Below are positions 21,563 through 32,395 of a DNA stretch of 64,000 bases, piece by piece; position 1 is the stretch's first letter; every line of letters begins with the position of its first letter. A program made the translations under genes and the position numbers. The stretch is from Meghimatium bilineatum (taxonomy: Eukaryota > Mollusca > Gastropoda > Stylommatophora > Philomycidae), in assembly GCA_034231615.1 (NCBI GenBank), contig CM067315.1:29180133-29244132 (forward strand), given 5' to 3'. The notes beneath the pieces are model-generated. The model was not told where the DNA came from, made no database searches, and saw nothing but the letters and a program-made list of their open reading frames with translations.

Positions 21563-21588
21563 CGAGAGAGAGAGAGAGAGAGAGAGAC
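21563..21588. repeat. (GA)n microsatellite
   Basis: A short pure GA run between AACGAGAG and ACATGG. Confidence 0.95.
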
Positions 21589-23044
21589 ATGGTGAAAGAG
21601 AACATGAATGATAACAACAGAGCAAGCAGAAACATGTCTAAAAATCATGTGACATTATTATGGTTAGTTCTGGGTGACATAACAAAAACAAGGCCCCCCT
21701 CAACGTGTCCGTTCTTGCTACGCCAATCTCCCCAACTAGTAATTTTAAGCATAAGCAAGCTCGCTATTTTATATTCTAATTTCAGAGTTGAAAGATCGCA
21801 ACCTATATAACTGTCAGAAGGTACACAAAGGCTCTCAGTGAGACAATTAACATTCACATAGCAATAATTTATCAACGGCATATAGTCCGTCTACTTTTCA
21901 TTCAACATTTAGCGTGATGTTTCCGAGTTTCAAATTGTTACGTTGTTCATTGTTGTAGTTTTTTTTTAGTTTGTGATGTCGTTTTGGTGTCCATTTTCCC
22001 TAAAAATACAGCAATAAATATGCGCTTGATACCATGAGACTCGTTCAGATATAATTTATTCGCGTTTGCAGGAATGATATAGGAAACGATGAAAATGGAG
22101 TCCGTCATGGAATGTCACTGCTAAAACAAATTCTTCAACTATAGAAAATATATTCTAAAATGTTAATTTTAGAAATTGATGTATATTAAATGAATTAACT
22201 AATTGTGGAATCTTGTTTTGCAATCATAAGTTAATTCGTGTTGGTGAATAGTTTGTGAAACAGCTGTAAATGATACGTAAATGATAAAGGTGGTGTAGGT
22301 AATTTATCGAACACAAATTCAGGAAACATACCTTTCTATGTTGTGAAGTAATGTCACATCAATTTGGCGTAAATTAATATGGGGGAAAATGGGTTGGAAA
22401 TAAAGATAACTTTCCGAGAATAGTATGGTAACAATTGAATAAAAGAAGTATCCGCTACTGATGAAAACAACTACACATTCACCGCTAAACGATCTGTTAG
22501 ACCAAGTTCTCGACAAGACCTGGATGTTTAGCCCAGAAAAGAGAACGGACTTTGATTGGTTGAGCCAGCGCTACGTCACGTTAACTCCCTTCCGCTTTTG
22601 CCAGATCGCGTAATGAGAAGATGTTGCATAGGTCTTCATTCATCATGGAAGTTTTCAATGACTTGATTTGATGTAGGGCCTATACTTAGGTATAAAAATA
22701 ATAATCATATCGTACATTATGATGTGTAGCGATCTGATTATATTCTATGTCACTGTACAAAGAAATAGTGTTTACGGGTTCATAGGCAAGAAAAGGATCA
22801 CGGACTGTTAGATGGAGTCAATCAATCAACTAAGTGTCATTCTTAGTGACTAGGAAATTTTTTTCCACATTTGTGCAGAAATCTCTTTCGGTTGTGTTAA
22901 TATAAATTAAATGAACTATGTTCTCCCATGCCATGCTGACATCCCATCCATCAATTGTTCTCTTTAAGGGATAGTGTAATGACTACGTCACTCTATTCCT
23001 GGCTTACAACTTTTAATGTATGGGTTTGCTCCCAGTAGGTTCAC

Positions 23045-23185
23045 TCTTCTTCTTCCTTACCCATTCCCAAAACCCTGCATATAAGCAAGATGTCTCAGGA
23101 ACACGGCATGCGCTGCATTATGGGTTACAGCGTGCTTCGAATCTGCCTTTCTGCCCGACACATCAGACTGTAGTATTGTAGTTTG
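23045..23185 (-). repeat. SINE-A fragment
   Basis: Plus-strand landmarks CTTCTTCTTCC, GCATATAAGCAAGATGTCTC, AGGAACACGGCATGCGCTGC and TTTCTGCCCGACACATCAG follow the SINE-A order. Only the tail-proximal half is left. Confidence 0.6.
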
Positions 23186-23399
23186 TGCATGTTAAGTAGA
23201 TCATTCCTATTCGTTGCTTACGGCATGACTGACAAGTCACAGTGTAACTATCCCTTGCTCCACTTTTAAAACATAAAAATGCATGTTTTTTCACATTCCA
23301 AATTTTAGCGAATTTGTGGCGGCAAATTGTAATTTCAAGAAGGAGGCAATATTTTACTCCATTACTTTTTCCTAACTCACAACAACTAAGGCTTCAACC

Positions 23400-23955
23400 A
23401 ATCAAGTGATATGTCGTGTGGCGTAGGCGATCATGTTTCTTCTCAACTATGCCCCTTCTGTTAATAATAAGTTCAGTTGGTGACAACCCAATGAGAAATG
23501 TATCTCATTGTCTTCCACTGTCTATCACTGTCCTTGATATTTCCAGTGGTTACTAATCGTTCCATGTAAAAGATGGATCACAGAAATCAACAGAAATCAA
23601 AGAAGCCACAGGAACAAGCTTACAAACAGAACACAAGAAGGTCATCTCCAGAGAACTCTTCCACCCCTGACGCCGCAAGGCAAACAAGGACAACAGCGTA
23701 TAGATAGATAGATAGACTAAACTTTCAAGTTTTGCTTGTCTCATCACATGCCCTAAAATTATTGGATGTCTGCTTTCATTTGCTATAATTTGTCTTTTTT
23801 TAACTCTATAATCGCTCAGGACTTCTACATTATTTTTGTTTGGCTGTCATGAAATTATTATTATTATTATTATTATTCTCCAAAACCAAATCTCAGTTGC
23901 CTCCAACTCACTTCGAACTCTTTCTACCGTCATACTACAGAGTCATAAAGAATAA
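23400..23955 (-). pseudogene. LINE-E 3' fragment, with a LINE-G end nested inside
   Basis: The start GGCGTAGGCGATCATG (23420) is the same 3' coding end as at 39774 and 38474. The upstream part at 23880-23955 retains a decayed L-E-A-T-E-x-W-F region. Between lies a plus-strand LINE-G terminus (23560-23715), so LINE-G landed in LINE-E. An (ATT)n run at 23853-23877 further breaks the copy. Confidence 0.65.
23560..23715 (+). mobile_element. LINE-G 3' terminus with (TAGA)n tail
   Basis: The plus frame reads K-R-W-I-T-E-I and ends at CTCTTCCACCCCTGACGCCG, then GCAAGGCAA and (TAGA)4 at 23700-23716. It is the reverse complement of the ends at 16090-16230 and 33870-33990. The four-base tail is the usual mark of this family. 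Confidence 0.8.
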
Positions 23956-23976
23956 TTGACCACAGATTACTGCAAG

Positions 23977-24200
23977 TTAAAACAGTTTATTTTCGCTCAG
24001 CGGTCTCAAGAATACGTGTTGAACATCCTTCATCACGACTGAAATGTTGCACACACATCTAGATATACAGAACAACTCATGGTCGTCATAGAAAGGGTAA
24101 TTATTGTCAAAAATACCCAGTAGCTCACGTACAATATTGACAAAGTCCTCTAAACTAGTCATGAGCGATGATCCGTGACTTTCCAGAACACTATAAGACC
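23977..24200 (-). CDS. unidentified open frame, possible terminal exon
   Basis: The minus-strand frame has varied, protein-like composition (S-L-E-D-F-V-N-I-V-R-E-L-L-G-I-F, F-Y-D-D-H-E-L-F-C-I, L-R-P-L-S-E-N-K-L-F-stop). An AATAAA lies just over the stop. The first residues of the long frame (24201-24231) belong to the FB2 element, so a real exon would start inside it. I do not recognise the protein. It could be a chance frame or a relic of a mobile element. Confidence 0.2.
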
Positions 24201-24390
24201 TATGTACAGAATTAATTAGGACTTCGTTCATTACGTTTTTAATTGTTGTTGTGATTCTTGTTGGTCACTTGATTCACTTGGAGTCTCCTTGATTATTTGT
24301 GGTATTGGACTCCAAGTATATAAACAGTGACTAAAGAGAAACACGACAATAATCAAAAGCGTAACGAATGAAGTCCTAATTATGTACATA
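24201..24390. mobile_element. FB2 foldback MITE, best copy
   Basis: The ends TATGTACAGAATTAATTAGG and CCTAATTATGTACATA are inverted. Arms of about 75-80 bp (AATTAGGACTTCGTTCATTA, then CGTTTTTAATTG ... CACTTGGAGTC) match the reverse complement of the right side (GACTCCAAGTATATAAACAG ... AACGAATGAAGTCCTAATT). The centre is only about 30 bp. No frame. Confidence 0.88.
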
Positions 24391-24647
24391 TATCTTCTGA
24401 CGGTCTCGGTCTATCTTACACAGTGTCACTCATCTTGGCTGATTCAACACATAATTTTCGATTTGCTTATACTTTGTGGCGATAGCCAATGAAAAAGGCG
24501 GATAAGTCAGGTATACCTTGATAAAATTAGATCAGTGCGCAAAAATATTTTGGAGTAGGGCTTGTTTTCTGGCTATACTCATAAGAATTGGTTCAGAACG
24601 AGAAATCCCGAAGTCTCATCCGAGAACGTCGACTGTATAGAAGACAT

Positions 24648-24840
24648 GTTCTGAGAATTAATTATACCTTCATTCGTTCCTTTTCTTAATTGTTCTCCAT
24701 GTTTTCAGTTAGTCATTATTTGTATACGTTGAATCGCATGGCAAAAATAGCAAAGCGACTCCAAGTATATAAATAGTGGCCAACCAAATGGACGACAATA
24801 ATCGAAAATGTTACGAACAGATGCCTAATTAATTATGTTG
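24648..24840. mobile_element. FB2 foldback MITE, second copy
   Basis: The left arm AATTAATTATACCTTCATTC and the right arm CGAAAATGTTACGAACAG...ATGCCTAATTAATT are inverted. The centre keeps GCATGGCAAAAATAGCAAAG, close to that at 35260-35285. It lies 260 bp from the first copy, in the same local orientation. Confidence 0.8.
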
Positions 24841-25024
24841 AAAAGTCTTTATTGGTGAAGATCTTGCGCCATCCCATTTCTTAAGTGTGACACATATTTA
24901 TCTATTGTATCTAGATGTATGTGGTTGAGGTGGATCCAGTAACGGATCATGACCTTCTCAGATCTGTAATCAATAATAGGTAACCCAACATATTGATTAT
25001 GTAATCAATAATAAAGACGCCCAG

Positions 25025-25026
<2 letters not shown>

Positions 25027-25051
<25 letters not shown>
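25027..25051. repeat. (TA)n run at LINE-E 5' junction
   Basis: About 12 TA units directly precede the truncated 5' end of LINE-E. A nine-base word ATATATGAA here and at 26249-26257 could be the target duplication, but it is low in complexity. Confidence 0.9.
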
Positions 25052-25052
<1 letters not shown>

Positions 25053-25058
<6 letters not shown>

Positions 25059-26250
25059 AGTCCAGAACAATGTGGATTTGTAGAAGGCAAAGGCACCAAC
25101 AATGCGATTTATATATTGAGAACACTAATAGAGAGGTCTATAGAGGTAAAAACAGATCTGTACCTCTGTTTTATAGACTACACAAAAGCTTTTGACAAAG
25201 TTAAACATAGCGAAATTATACACATGCTAGAGAATCTGAACATTGACAGCAAGGATTTAAGAATAATCAAGAACATGTACTGGCAACAAACAGCAGCAAT
25301 AAGAGTAGGAAAGCAATTTGGCCCTTTTCAACAAATAAAACAAGGAGTCAGACAGGGATGCGTGCTTTCACCAGACCTGTTCTCTCTATACAGTGAAAAC
25401 ATATTGCGTGCAATAGTAGATATCTCAGGAATATCAGTGGGAGGACATAACATAAATAATTTGAGATATGCGGATGACACTGTTCTGATTGCAAAAAGTG
25501 AGGAAGACCTTCAAAAATTAATTAAAGTAGTAGTCACAGAAAGCAAAGAGAAAGGCCTCTTCCTAAATATCAAGAAAACAGAAGTAATGGTTATTTCAAA
25601 GAAAGAAAATAACACACCTTGCAAGATCATAGTGAATGATATAGTATTAAAACAGGTCCACCAATTCAAATATCTAGGTACAATTATAACAGCAGATGGA
25701 AGAAGTTCAACAGAAATAAGATGCAGAATAGGACAGGCAAAAACAACATTCAGAAAAATGAAAAATATACTGTGTAATATGACCTTGTCATTAGAGGTGA
25801 GAAAGAGAGTTCTGCAGTGCTATATAACCCCTATACTAACATATGGGTGCGAGTCTTGGACAATAAACAAACTGGAAAGTGGGAGATTGGAGGCAACAGA
25901 GATGTGGTTCTACAGAAGAATGCTGAGAATACCATGGACTGCCAGAAAAACTAATGTAGAGGTGTTAAAAGAGTTAAATGCGAAACGGACCTTAATCAAC
26001 AATATAAGAAAAAGGCAATCTTCTTTTTTTGGCCACTTCATGAGACAGGCAGGTTTAGAGAACATAATCACAACAGGCAAGATTGAAGGCACCAGAGACA
26101 GAAGGCGACAACGTGAGAAAATATTAGACAGTTTGACAACCTGGCACGGCAAAGAAACAACAACGACTTTGATACATAATACTGTGGACAGAGAGCTGTG
26201 GAGAGCCATGACCGCCTACGCCACCCGGCATGGCACCTGATGATGATGAT
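25053..26250 (+). CDS. LINE-E reverse transcriptase, open frame, 5'-truncated
   Basis: About 395 codons are open from the truncation point to the stop at 26240; the first Met is at 25116. Motifs in order: [10 protein letters not shown] (finger), [11 protein letters not shown] (motif A), [11 protein letters not shown] (motif B), L-R-Y-A-D-D-T-V-L (motif C), [28 protein letters not shown] and a C-terminal W-R-A-M-T-A-Y. All catalytic aspartates are present. Endonuclease and 5' RT parts are missing, so it cannot move itself. A (GAT)n tail follows the stop (26239-26250). Fragments of the family are at 23400, 35785, 38440, 39768, 43604 and 45360. RTE-like by motif style; the clade is not certain. 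Confidence 0.92.
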
Positions 26251-26371
26251 ATATGAATACATCTAGAAGTATTTGTTTTGTCGCACCATATTCTTACTTC
26301 CAATATACATATGACAAGCAAATACTATAGACTGTCTAGAAAGAAATGACCAATCATAAACGGAGTCAAAC

Positions 26372-26440
26372 CCTGGACCTCTTAATTCTGAGACCAGAGA
26401 TCTAAACTTGTGGCCATGCACCACACTTATTATAGCGACA
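26372..26440 (-). repeat. tRNA-like SINE head
   Basis: On the minus strand TGGCCACAAGT (box A-like) is followed about 40 bp later by GGTTTGACTCC (good box B). The body downstream is not recognisable. It is a SINE head rather than a tRNA: no acceptor stem pairs. Confidence 0.45.
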
Positions 26441-26535
26441 AATATTGCAATTTCAACAATAAGTTGTCACAATTTATCTGTGAAATTCTAGGCACCTATA
26501 GATTTAATAAGTAATAAATCTGTCACAACATAATT

Positions 26536-26549
26536 ACATTCTCTTTCTT

Positions 26550-26586
<37 letters not shown>

Positions 26587-26587
26587 A
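26536..26587. repeat. (CT)n microsatellite
   Basis: TTTCTTTCTCTC words followed by a pure CT run to 26587. Confidence 0.95.
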
Positions 26588-27940
26588 TCGGTGTGCGTGT
26601 ATGTTCGTGCGCGTGTCTAACGCTATGGTAAGTTCCACATATGAAAGCGTCACCATAACTGTTTACATAATCATTATTTAAATGAACTGAACATGAAAGA
26701 CGGCTAGGTCATTGTAATATCATAATCCACTATATCTGTCCACATCTGCAAATCAGCGCGACGAAAGTGAATCGGGTTCTATAGGCTGGTTTTATCGTAT
26801 TTTAAGTAAAATCCTTATGGATTGTGATTCTGATGATGAATGCGTGGGAAGGGGGGGGGGTAGTTAGATGTCACAGTAGAATATACAATATCAATATAGT
26901 ATGATGGTTTTGTTATGTAAAGGCCAAACATCTGATGTTTTGTCGCGATTCAAAATACGACTAGGTCTAGCTACAGAGAACGATTTACGGCAAATTACGT
27001 TTTATTCATGTTCCCTAGCGATATTATGATAATTTGGTAATGAAGGAGCATAAATAATATATAATTGGGTGTGCTATCAGTGTTTCCATTTCTGACAATA
27101 CATAAGTAATATGTTGTATATGTTTTAATATATAATATTTAATAATTTTGATTGATTTTTTTGGGGTGTTATAATTTGTTTGTTTGTTGTTGTTTTTTAA
27201 AAAAGACTTTACCGCTTGCTCACACGTTTGGTAACACACTAAAACAATACAATAGTTATCGCGTTTTCAAAACAGCAACCAACAATAACACAAATTGTTT
27301 TTAAAAAACCAACCGGCGAAAGGGGCAAGAATACGTTATTATATAATCAGACTTGCTAAAGGTTAAGAGTGAGCTGCCCCTATTGTAAGTACTTTGACGC
27401 ATGTTTACAGTTCATATATAACTGAACGTGTTAACTCACATATTTTGGAGAAATCCCACAGCTATCTACTATACTGCGCCCAAGCCGTGAGCTACCAAGA
27501 AGATGCTTACAAAATACAACTTGTCTTAGAAAGAAACTCAGTATTTTATTCTCTTTCTCTGAGTTATTTCTCAGAAATGATTATTGTCAATATTTATACG
27601 CTTTTAAAATGACCGCAGACTGATATAATTGTATACTACATTTTGTTACTTTGTAAGAAATATAATTACATTTAAATTGATAATAATGCTTACAACCCTT
27701 ATTATATGGACACCTCCCCAATGTGTCGATAATTAATTACCACGTCATTATCAGATATGTAAACAAACAGGAAGATTCCCTTGAAAATGTACTGCAATGA
27801 CGTCTTGGCAGACGTGATTCCCAAATCACGATATTTAAATGTCGCCTTACTTTTGATAATACTAGACATAACATTTCAATATTGAATTAATTATTGAAGA
27901 ACAAACTATAACCATTTGTATGCATGCCGCTCCTTAATTT

Positions 27941-28069
27941 ATAGGGTGTCTATAAAGTCGCTTGCACAAACTTTACGCAGATCCGCACTAAATAACTCAC
28001 GATTCATATGACATAGTGTCACCACCAATGTTAATCAGTGCACAATGACTTTGTTGACACCCGGTATAT
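27941..28069. mobile_element. 129-bp MITE with 10-bp target duplication
   Basis: The ends ATAGGGTGTCTATAAAGTC and GACTTTGTTGACACCCGGTA are inverted. The ten-base word TCCTTAATTT lies directly outside on both sides (27931-27940 and 28070-28079). The interior has no frame. A 9-11-bp duplication would fit MULE-type elements, but no family was recognised. Confidence 0.8.
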
Positions 28070-28261
28070 TCCTTAATTTTTGAAATCAATTACGTTTGGT
28101 GATGGATGTTGAACTTTGGCTGACCATATTTTAAAATAGTTAAAGGACCTGATACAACCAAGGCGAACTAGTTTCAATGGTTGAAAAATTAGTGTTTCAT
28201 TGAAGAAGATATTTTGTTATACTCTCCGCATCAAACAAAAACATTTCTCATATTAAAACTT

Positions 28262-28549
28262 CGCCCGGGTGTTGTCGGGGCCCTAAAGGGGATCAAAGAA
28301 TAGCAACACTGTTTACTTTCCACTCAAGTCGTAAAAGGCGACTAAGGAGGTTATGGGATGGAGTTGGCTGTCCCATCCCATAAAGGGTCATTGACCCAAA
28401 GCCATGCTGAAGTCGGATATGTCAGGCCGAAAGGCACAGATATCGCAGCAATGATGTAAACCATGACACAACGCATTCCGTTCTCCCGACTACATCCTGC
28501 TAATCTGCAGGAGTTTGAGAATGAGCGCAGAAGACGAAGAAGAATATTA
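28262..28549 (+). repeat. SINE-A, full-length plus-strand copy
   Basis: It runs from CGCCCGGGTGTTGTCGGGG through GTAAAAGGCGACTAAGGAGG, ATGGGATGGAGTTGGCTG, CTGAAGTCGGATATGTCAGG, CAACGCATTCCGTTCTCCCG and CTGCAGGAGTTTGAGAATG to AGAAGACGAAGAAGAA. The GAA-rich end is the 3' tail. No A or B box is evident, so the origin of its promoter is unknown. Confidence 0.85.
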
Positions 28550-28734
28550 AAACTTTTTTTGATTGAGCATGTTTCTTTCAACCGTGGGCATTATTCCATT
28601 TTCATTATATCATAAAGCATGATATTAAAATATAAAAGAGGTTGCAGTTCAGGTAAGTCTTCTTTCACGTCCCCAATCAAATTCAGGAAACTGAGAAAGA
28701 CATGTGCCATTCCAGAGCACGAATATGGAAAAGA

Positions 28735-28870
28735 ATGCTTCCATTTCTTCTTTTTCGCTTGTTCTCAAATACCTATAGATTAGCAGGATATAGCCCAGAG
28801 AATAGGATGCGATGTGTCATGGTTTACAGCTGGATGCGATGTCTGTGCATTATTTCAGTTTAACGCGACC
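28735..28870 (-). repeat. SINE-A fragment
   Basis: TTGTTCTCAAATACCTATAG, ATTAGCAGGATATAGCCCAG, AGAATAGGATGCGATGTGTC and ATGGTTTACAGC are the tail-proximal SINE-A landmarks, on the opposite strand to the copy 190 bp upstream. Confidence 0.65.
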
Positions 28871-29404
28871 AACTTAATAAAAATAAAGATGATTATTTTT
28901 GTGTATTTCTTCTTTGTTATGTCTGTTATGTGTTTCTTGAAAAAGGTCCCATTGGACCGTAACGTGGAAACAGTCCTTGTTATTGTAATTTTTATTATTT
29001 ACTTGTACAGTGATTTTTTTATTTGACAATTAGTATAGAATACAGTAACCGTATTACTTAATTTCGTATTTATTACTTTTGTGTTTTCTGTTACTGCAGC
29101 ACTCTTAATTTTGTTGGGTATCTTCTGACATTTTTGCTATTAATTTTTGCTGACAGATATTATTGTCTAAATCAACAATAAGTGAAAAACAAAATTGCAG
29201 CAAATAAAACAAAATGTTAATGAAGAATCATAATACAATGAAGCAAAATGAGCACCAATAGGGAAATTATGAGAGAATTGAAAGTAAAAGAAAACTGGAT
29301 AAACAACAAGGTTCTAGATTTTGTCTATATCAAAGGACACGAAAGCTTAGAAAAATGACAATAATGTAGGTGATTATCTAGTACAACGAAAAATATTTAG
29401 GCCA

Positions 29405-30202
29405 TGAAGATGGAAGCAAGATATTAGTGACCACCTGGACATGATATTCACAGAGGAAGGGAGATGGAAGCAAGATACCAGTGACCATCTCAACATGCCA
29501 CTCACAGAGTAAGGAAGATGGAAGTAAGATATTACTGACTGCATTAACATGACACTCACAGAGACAGGGAGATGGAAGAAAGATATTAGTGACCACCTGA
29601 ACATGACACTCACAGAGGCAGGGAGATGGAAACTAGGTATTAGTGACCACCTGAACATGACACTCACAGAGGAAGGGAGATGGAAACAATATATCAGTGA
29701 CCACCTGAACATGACGCTCCCAGAGGCAGGGAGATGGTAGCAAGATAACAGTGACCACCTGAACATGACGCTCCCAGAGGAAGGGAGATGGTCGCAAGAT
29801 ATCAGTGACCACCTGAACATGATACTCACAGAGGCAGGGAGATAGTAGCAAGATATCAGTGACCACCTGAACATGATACTCACAGAGGCAGGGAGATGGA
29901 AACAAGATATCAGTAACTTCCTGAACATGACACTCACAGAAGCAGAGAGGTGGAAACTAGGTATTAATGAACACCTGAACATGACGCTCCCAGAGGCAGG
30001 GAAATGATAGCAAGATATCAGTAACCACCTGAACATGACACTCACAGAGGCAGAGAGGTGAAAACAAGATATCAGTGACCACCTGAACATGACACAGAAG
30101 TAGGGAGGTGGAAACACGATATCAGTGACCACATGAACATGACACTCACAGAGGCAGGGAGATGGTAGCAAGATATTAGTAACCACCTGAACATGACACT
30201 CA
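29405..30202. repeat. minisatellite, 54-bp unit, about 15 copies, derived from a LINE coding end
   Basis: The unit reads in the plus frame I-S-D-H-L-N-M-T-L-T-E-A-G-R-W-K-Q-D (18 codons). The same peptide context occurs as the single-copy LINE end at 63910-64000 (W-I-Q-D-I-K-N-R-L-N-M-T-L-T-E-A-E-R) and at 52911-52985 and 51288-51345 on the minus strand. A unit length divisible by three gives long open frames on the minus strand (up to 270 codons), which have no support as genes. Copies are 80-95% alike by eye. Confidence 0.9.
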
Positions 30203-30330
30203 TTTCGTTCTCAAATTCCCGCTGGATCTCTCTTGCAACAGGACAATTATCCTACTAGATCTCCAGCAGGATGTAGTCCAGAGAACGGAAATTCGTTCTG
30301 TCGCCGTTTTATGTGTACCAATGGCACGCC
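30195..30330 (-). repeat. SINE-A variant (A2)
   Basis: TTCGTTCTCAAATTCCCGCT, GGATCTCTCTTGCAACAGGA, CAATTATCCTACTAGATCTC and CAGCAGGATGTAGTCCAGAG. The extra middle block is shared with 62560-62660 and, in part, 12630-12690, defining a subfamily. Confidence 0.6.
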
Positions 30331-30742
30331 ACATCCGTCTTCTCTGGTATAATAATCTATGCACATATGAGAGAAAATATATTTCACAATTTTGAATGTA
30401 GATATTCAATTACATGAACATCTGCAACCGTCAGTAAATATTTATGACTATTTTTCACCAGATAGCTGATATGACCGAATGACTTTCAAATCCCTAGATA
30501 AAATAATTGTGGGTTATAACCCTCATCCCCTTATAAGTTAGAACATGGCATTTAGTACTAAATATCACACCAATAAGTCGGGAATCTCCCCTCTCCAAAC
30601 TAGTACACCATTTATGGTTTACCATGATAATAATATGATTACTTAATATTTCAAGAATATTTGGTTCAGAAATGCAGAATGTGTAAATATAATCTGAAAA
30701 AGTTGTGCATTAATGTTTATATATGCGTGGTGTCACCTTTAT

Positions 30743-30992
30743 AGATTAAGGATCTCATACACAGATGAATGTCCATGTGGATCCTGAACCCAGACTCCGG
30801 AACACATACTTCAGGACTGCCCAACATACAAAGAGCAGAGACAGCAGACCTGGCCAGAGGATACAGACTTGAGGCAAAAGCTATGGGGACGCCGCTCTGA
30901 CCTGGAGAAGACAGTGGACTTCGTCTTGACAACATGTCTGACGGTATAGCATGACCACAGATGCTGAACACAGAAGAAGAAGAAGAAGAAGA
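30743..30992 (+). pseudogene. LINE C-terminal zinc-knuckle end with (GAA)n tail
   Basis: The frame reads D-E-C-P-C-G...T-P-E-H-I-L-Q-D-C-P, a C-x-C-x9-H-x4-C array usual at the C-terminus of R1/I/jockey-like LINEs, then a basic end and a stop (30945). One stop interrupts the motif. The 3' tail is (GAA)6 at 30975-30991, like the tail of SINE-A. Confidence 0.7.
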
Positions 30993-31389
30993 TATATGTG
31001 GTACCCTATTCTCGATAATGTTGTTTTTTTGTGCAGAGAAAGAGGTATAATATTAACAAACAAATGAATGTAGAAATAAATTAAAGTGGTAATAATACTT
31101 TATATTTCATTGTCGAAAACTAACTAAAGTGAAATTAAATAAGAAAAAAAATACCTTGTAAAAATCCAAAAACCAAATATTAATTAAAACAATTTTTGGG
31201 GAAAAAAAATTTGTACATTTGTAAATGCATGCAGAATATCGTACTTGAAAATGTCACGGATACACCGAAAAACGCATGGCTTTAAAGGGACATAACCGTT
31301 AAAAGGGTGAACACAAAAATGGCGAAGATATTTGAGTCGAAATTGTATGTTTTAAAAACAAAATCACATCGCCGTGTAATACAGGGTTA

Positions 31390-31690
31390 ATTGTGCGCGG
31401 TAGCCTAGTTGATAGTGAGCTTGCTTTCTATCACTGGGTTACAGCGTGCCAGGTTCGAAAACACGTCCGGACCAAAAAAATTCCGGTTGTTATATTTCGC
31501 TTGACACGACCACTACTCCAGTCGACTCAACTGTAAATGAGTAACTGACTCATGAGTTAGAGGAGGTAAATACAGCAAGGATGGGAACTGGCCAACCCAC
31601 CTAATAGTTGCTGCGGCTTAGTACATGAAGAGTTATCTTCATCCCCAACGGCAGGATGCTGCCATGGGTCATGCCTTTACCTTTATAGAT
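31390..31690 (+). repeat. tRNA-derived SINE-C, full length
   Basis: Box A TAGCCTAGTTG lies at 31402 and box B GGTTCGAAAAC about 45 bp later, the spacing of a tRNA promoter. The body includes GACTCAACTGTAAATGAGTA, CTAATAGTTGCTGCGGCTTA, GTACATGAAGAGTTATCTTC and CCCCAACGGCAGGATGCTGC. It ends in CCTTTACCTTTATAGAT. The 3' half recurs at 36610-36715. Confidence 0.8.
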
Positions 31691-31744
31691 AAAAAAGGCG
31701 GAGGTTTATACTCCCTTATATCTAAATATCTACGGGCTAGATAG

Positions 31745-32395
31745 CAAAGATAGCAACCTCTACATGACATAAATCACATAAATCACAGTCTAGATATGAC
31801 ATAAATCACAACCTAGATATAATATAAATCACAGCCTAGATATGGTATAAATCACAACCTAGATATGACATAAATCACAGCCTAGATATGATATAAATCA
31901 CAGCCCACAGCCTACGAGTGACATAAATTACAATCTAGATTGGACATAAATCACAGTCTCAATGTGATATAAATCACAGCCTAGATATGATATAAATTAT
32001 AGTCTAGATGTATAAATAATCGCAGACTATATGAGCCAAATATTTCAGTGTATATACGTCATCAATCATGCCTGGATGACCGATCAATCACAGCCTACAT
32101 GTGTCATTAATTACTGTATAGATCAGACATAAATCTCTGCTTTGATTAGCCAATAATCGCTGCTTAGATGATCCATTAATCGCTGATTAGATGATTTATT
32201 AATCGCTGCTTAGATGATTCATTAATCGCTGCTTAGATGATTCATTAATCACTGCTTAAATGAGCTGTTAATCACAGCTTATACGAGCCATTAATCAATG
32301 CGCAGACGAATTATTAATTACTGCTTAGATGAGCTCTCAATCGCTGTATAGATGAGTCATCAATCACAGCCTAAATGTGTCATCACTCGCAGTAT
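31745..32395. repeat. degenerate minisatellite, 23-bp unit, about 28 copies
   Basis: The first half uses CCTAGATATGATATAAATCACAG. The second half (from about 32140) uses CTGCTTAGATGATTCATTAATCG. The two are versions of one 23-bp unit, with drift between them. The array follows SINE-C after about 55 bp. Confidence 0.85.

Noticed and set aside
29374..30186. 270-codon minus-strand frame
   Set aside because: It lies wholly in the 54-bp array; a unit length divisible by three keeps the antisense frame open. The composition is periodic and there is no other gene signal.
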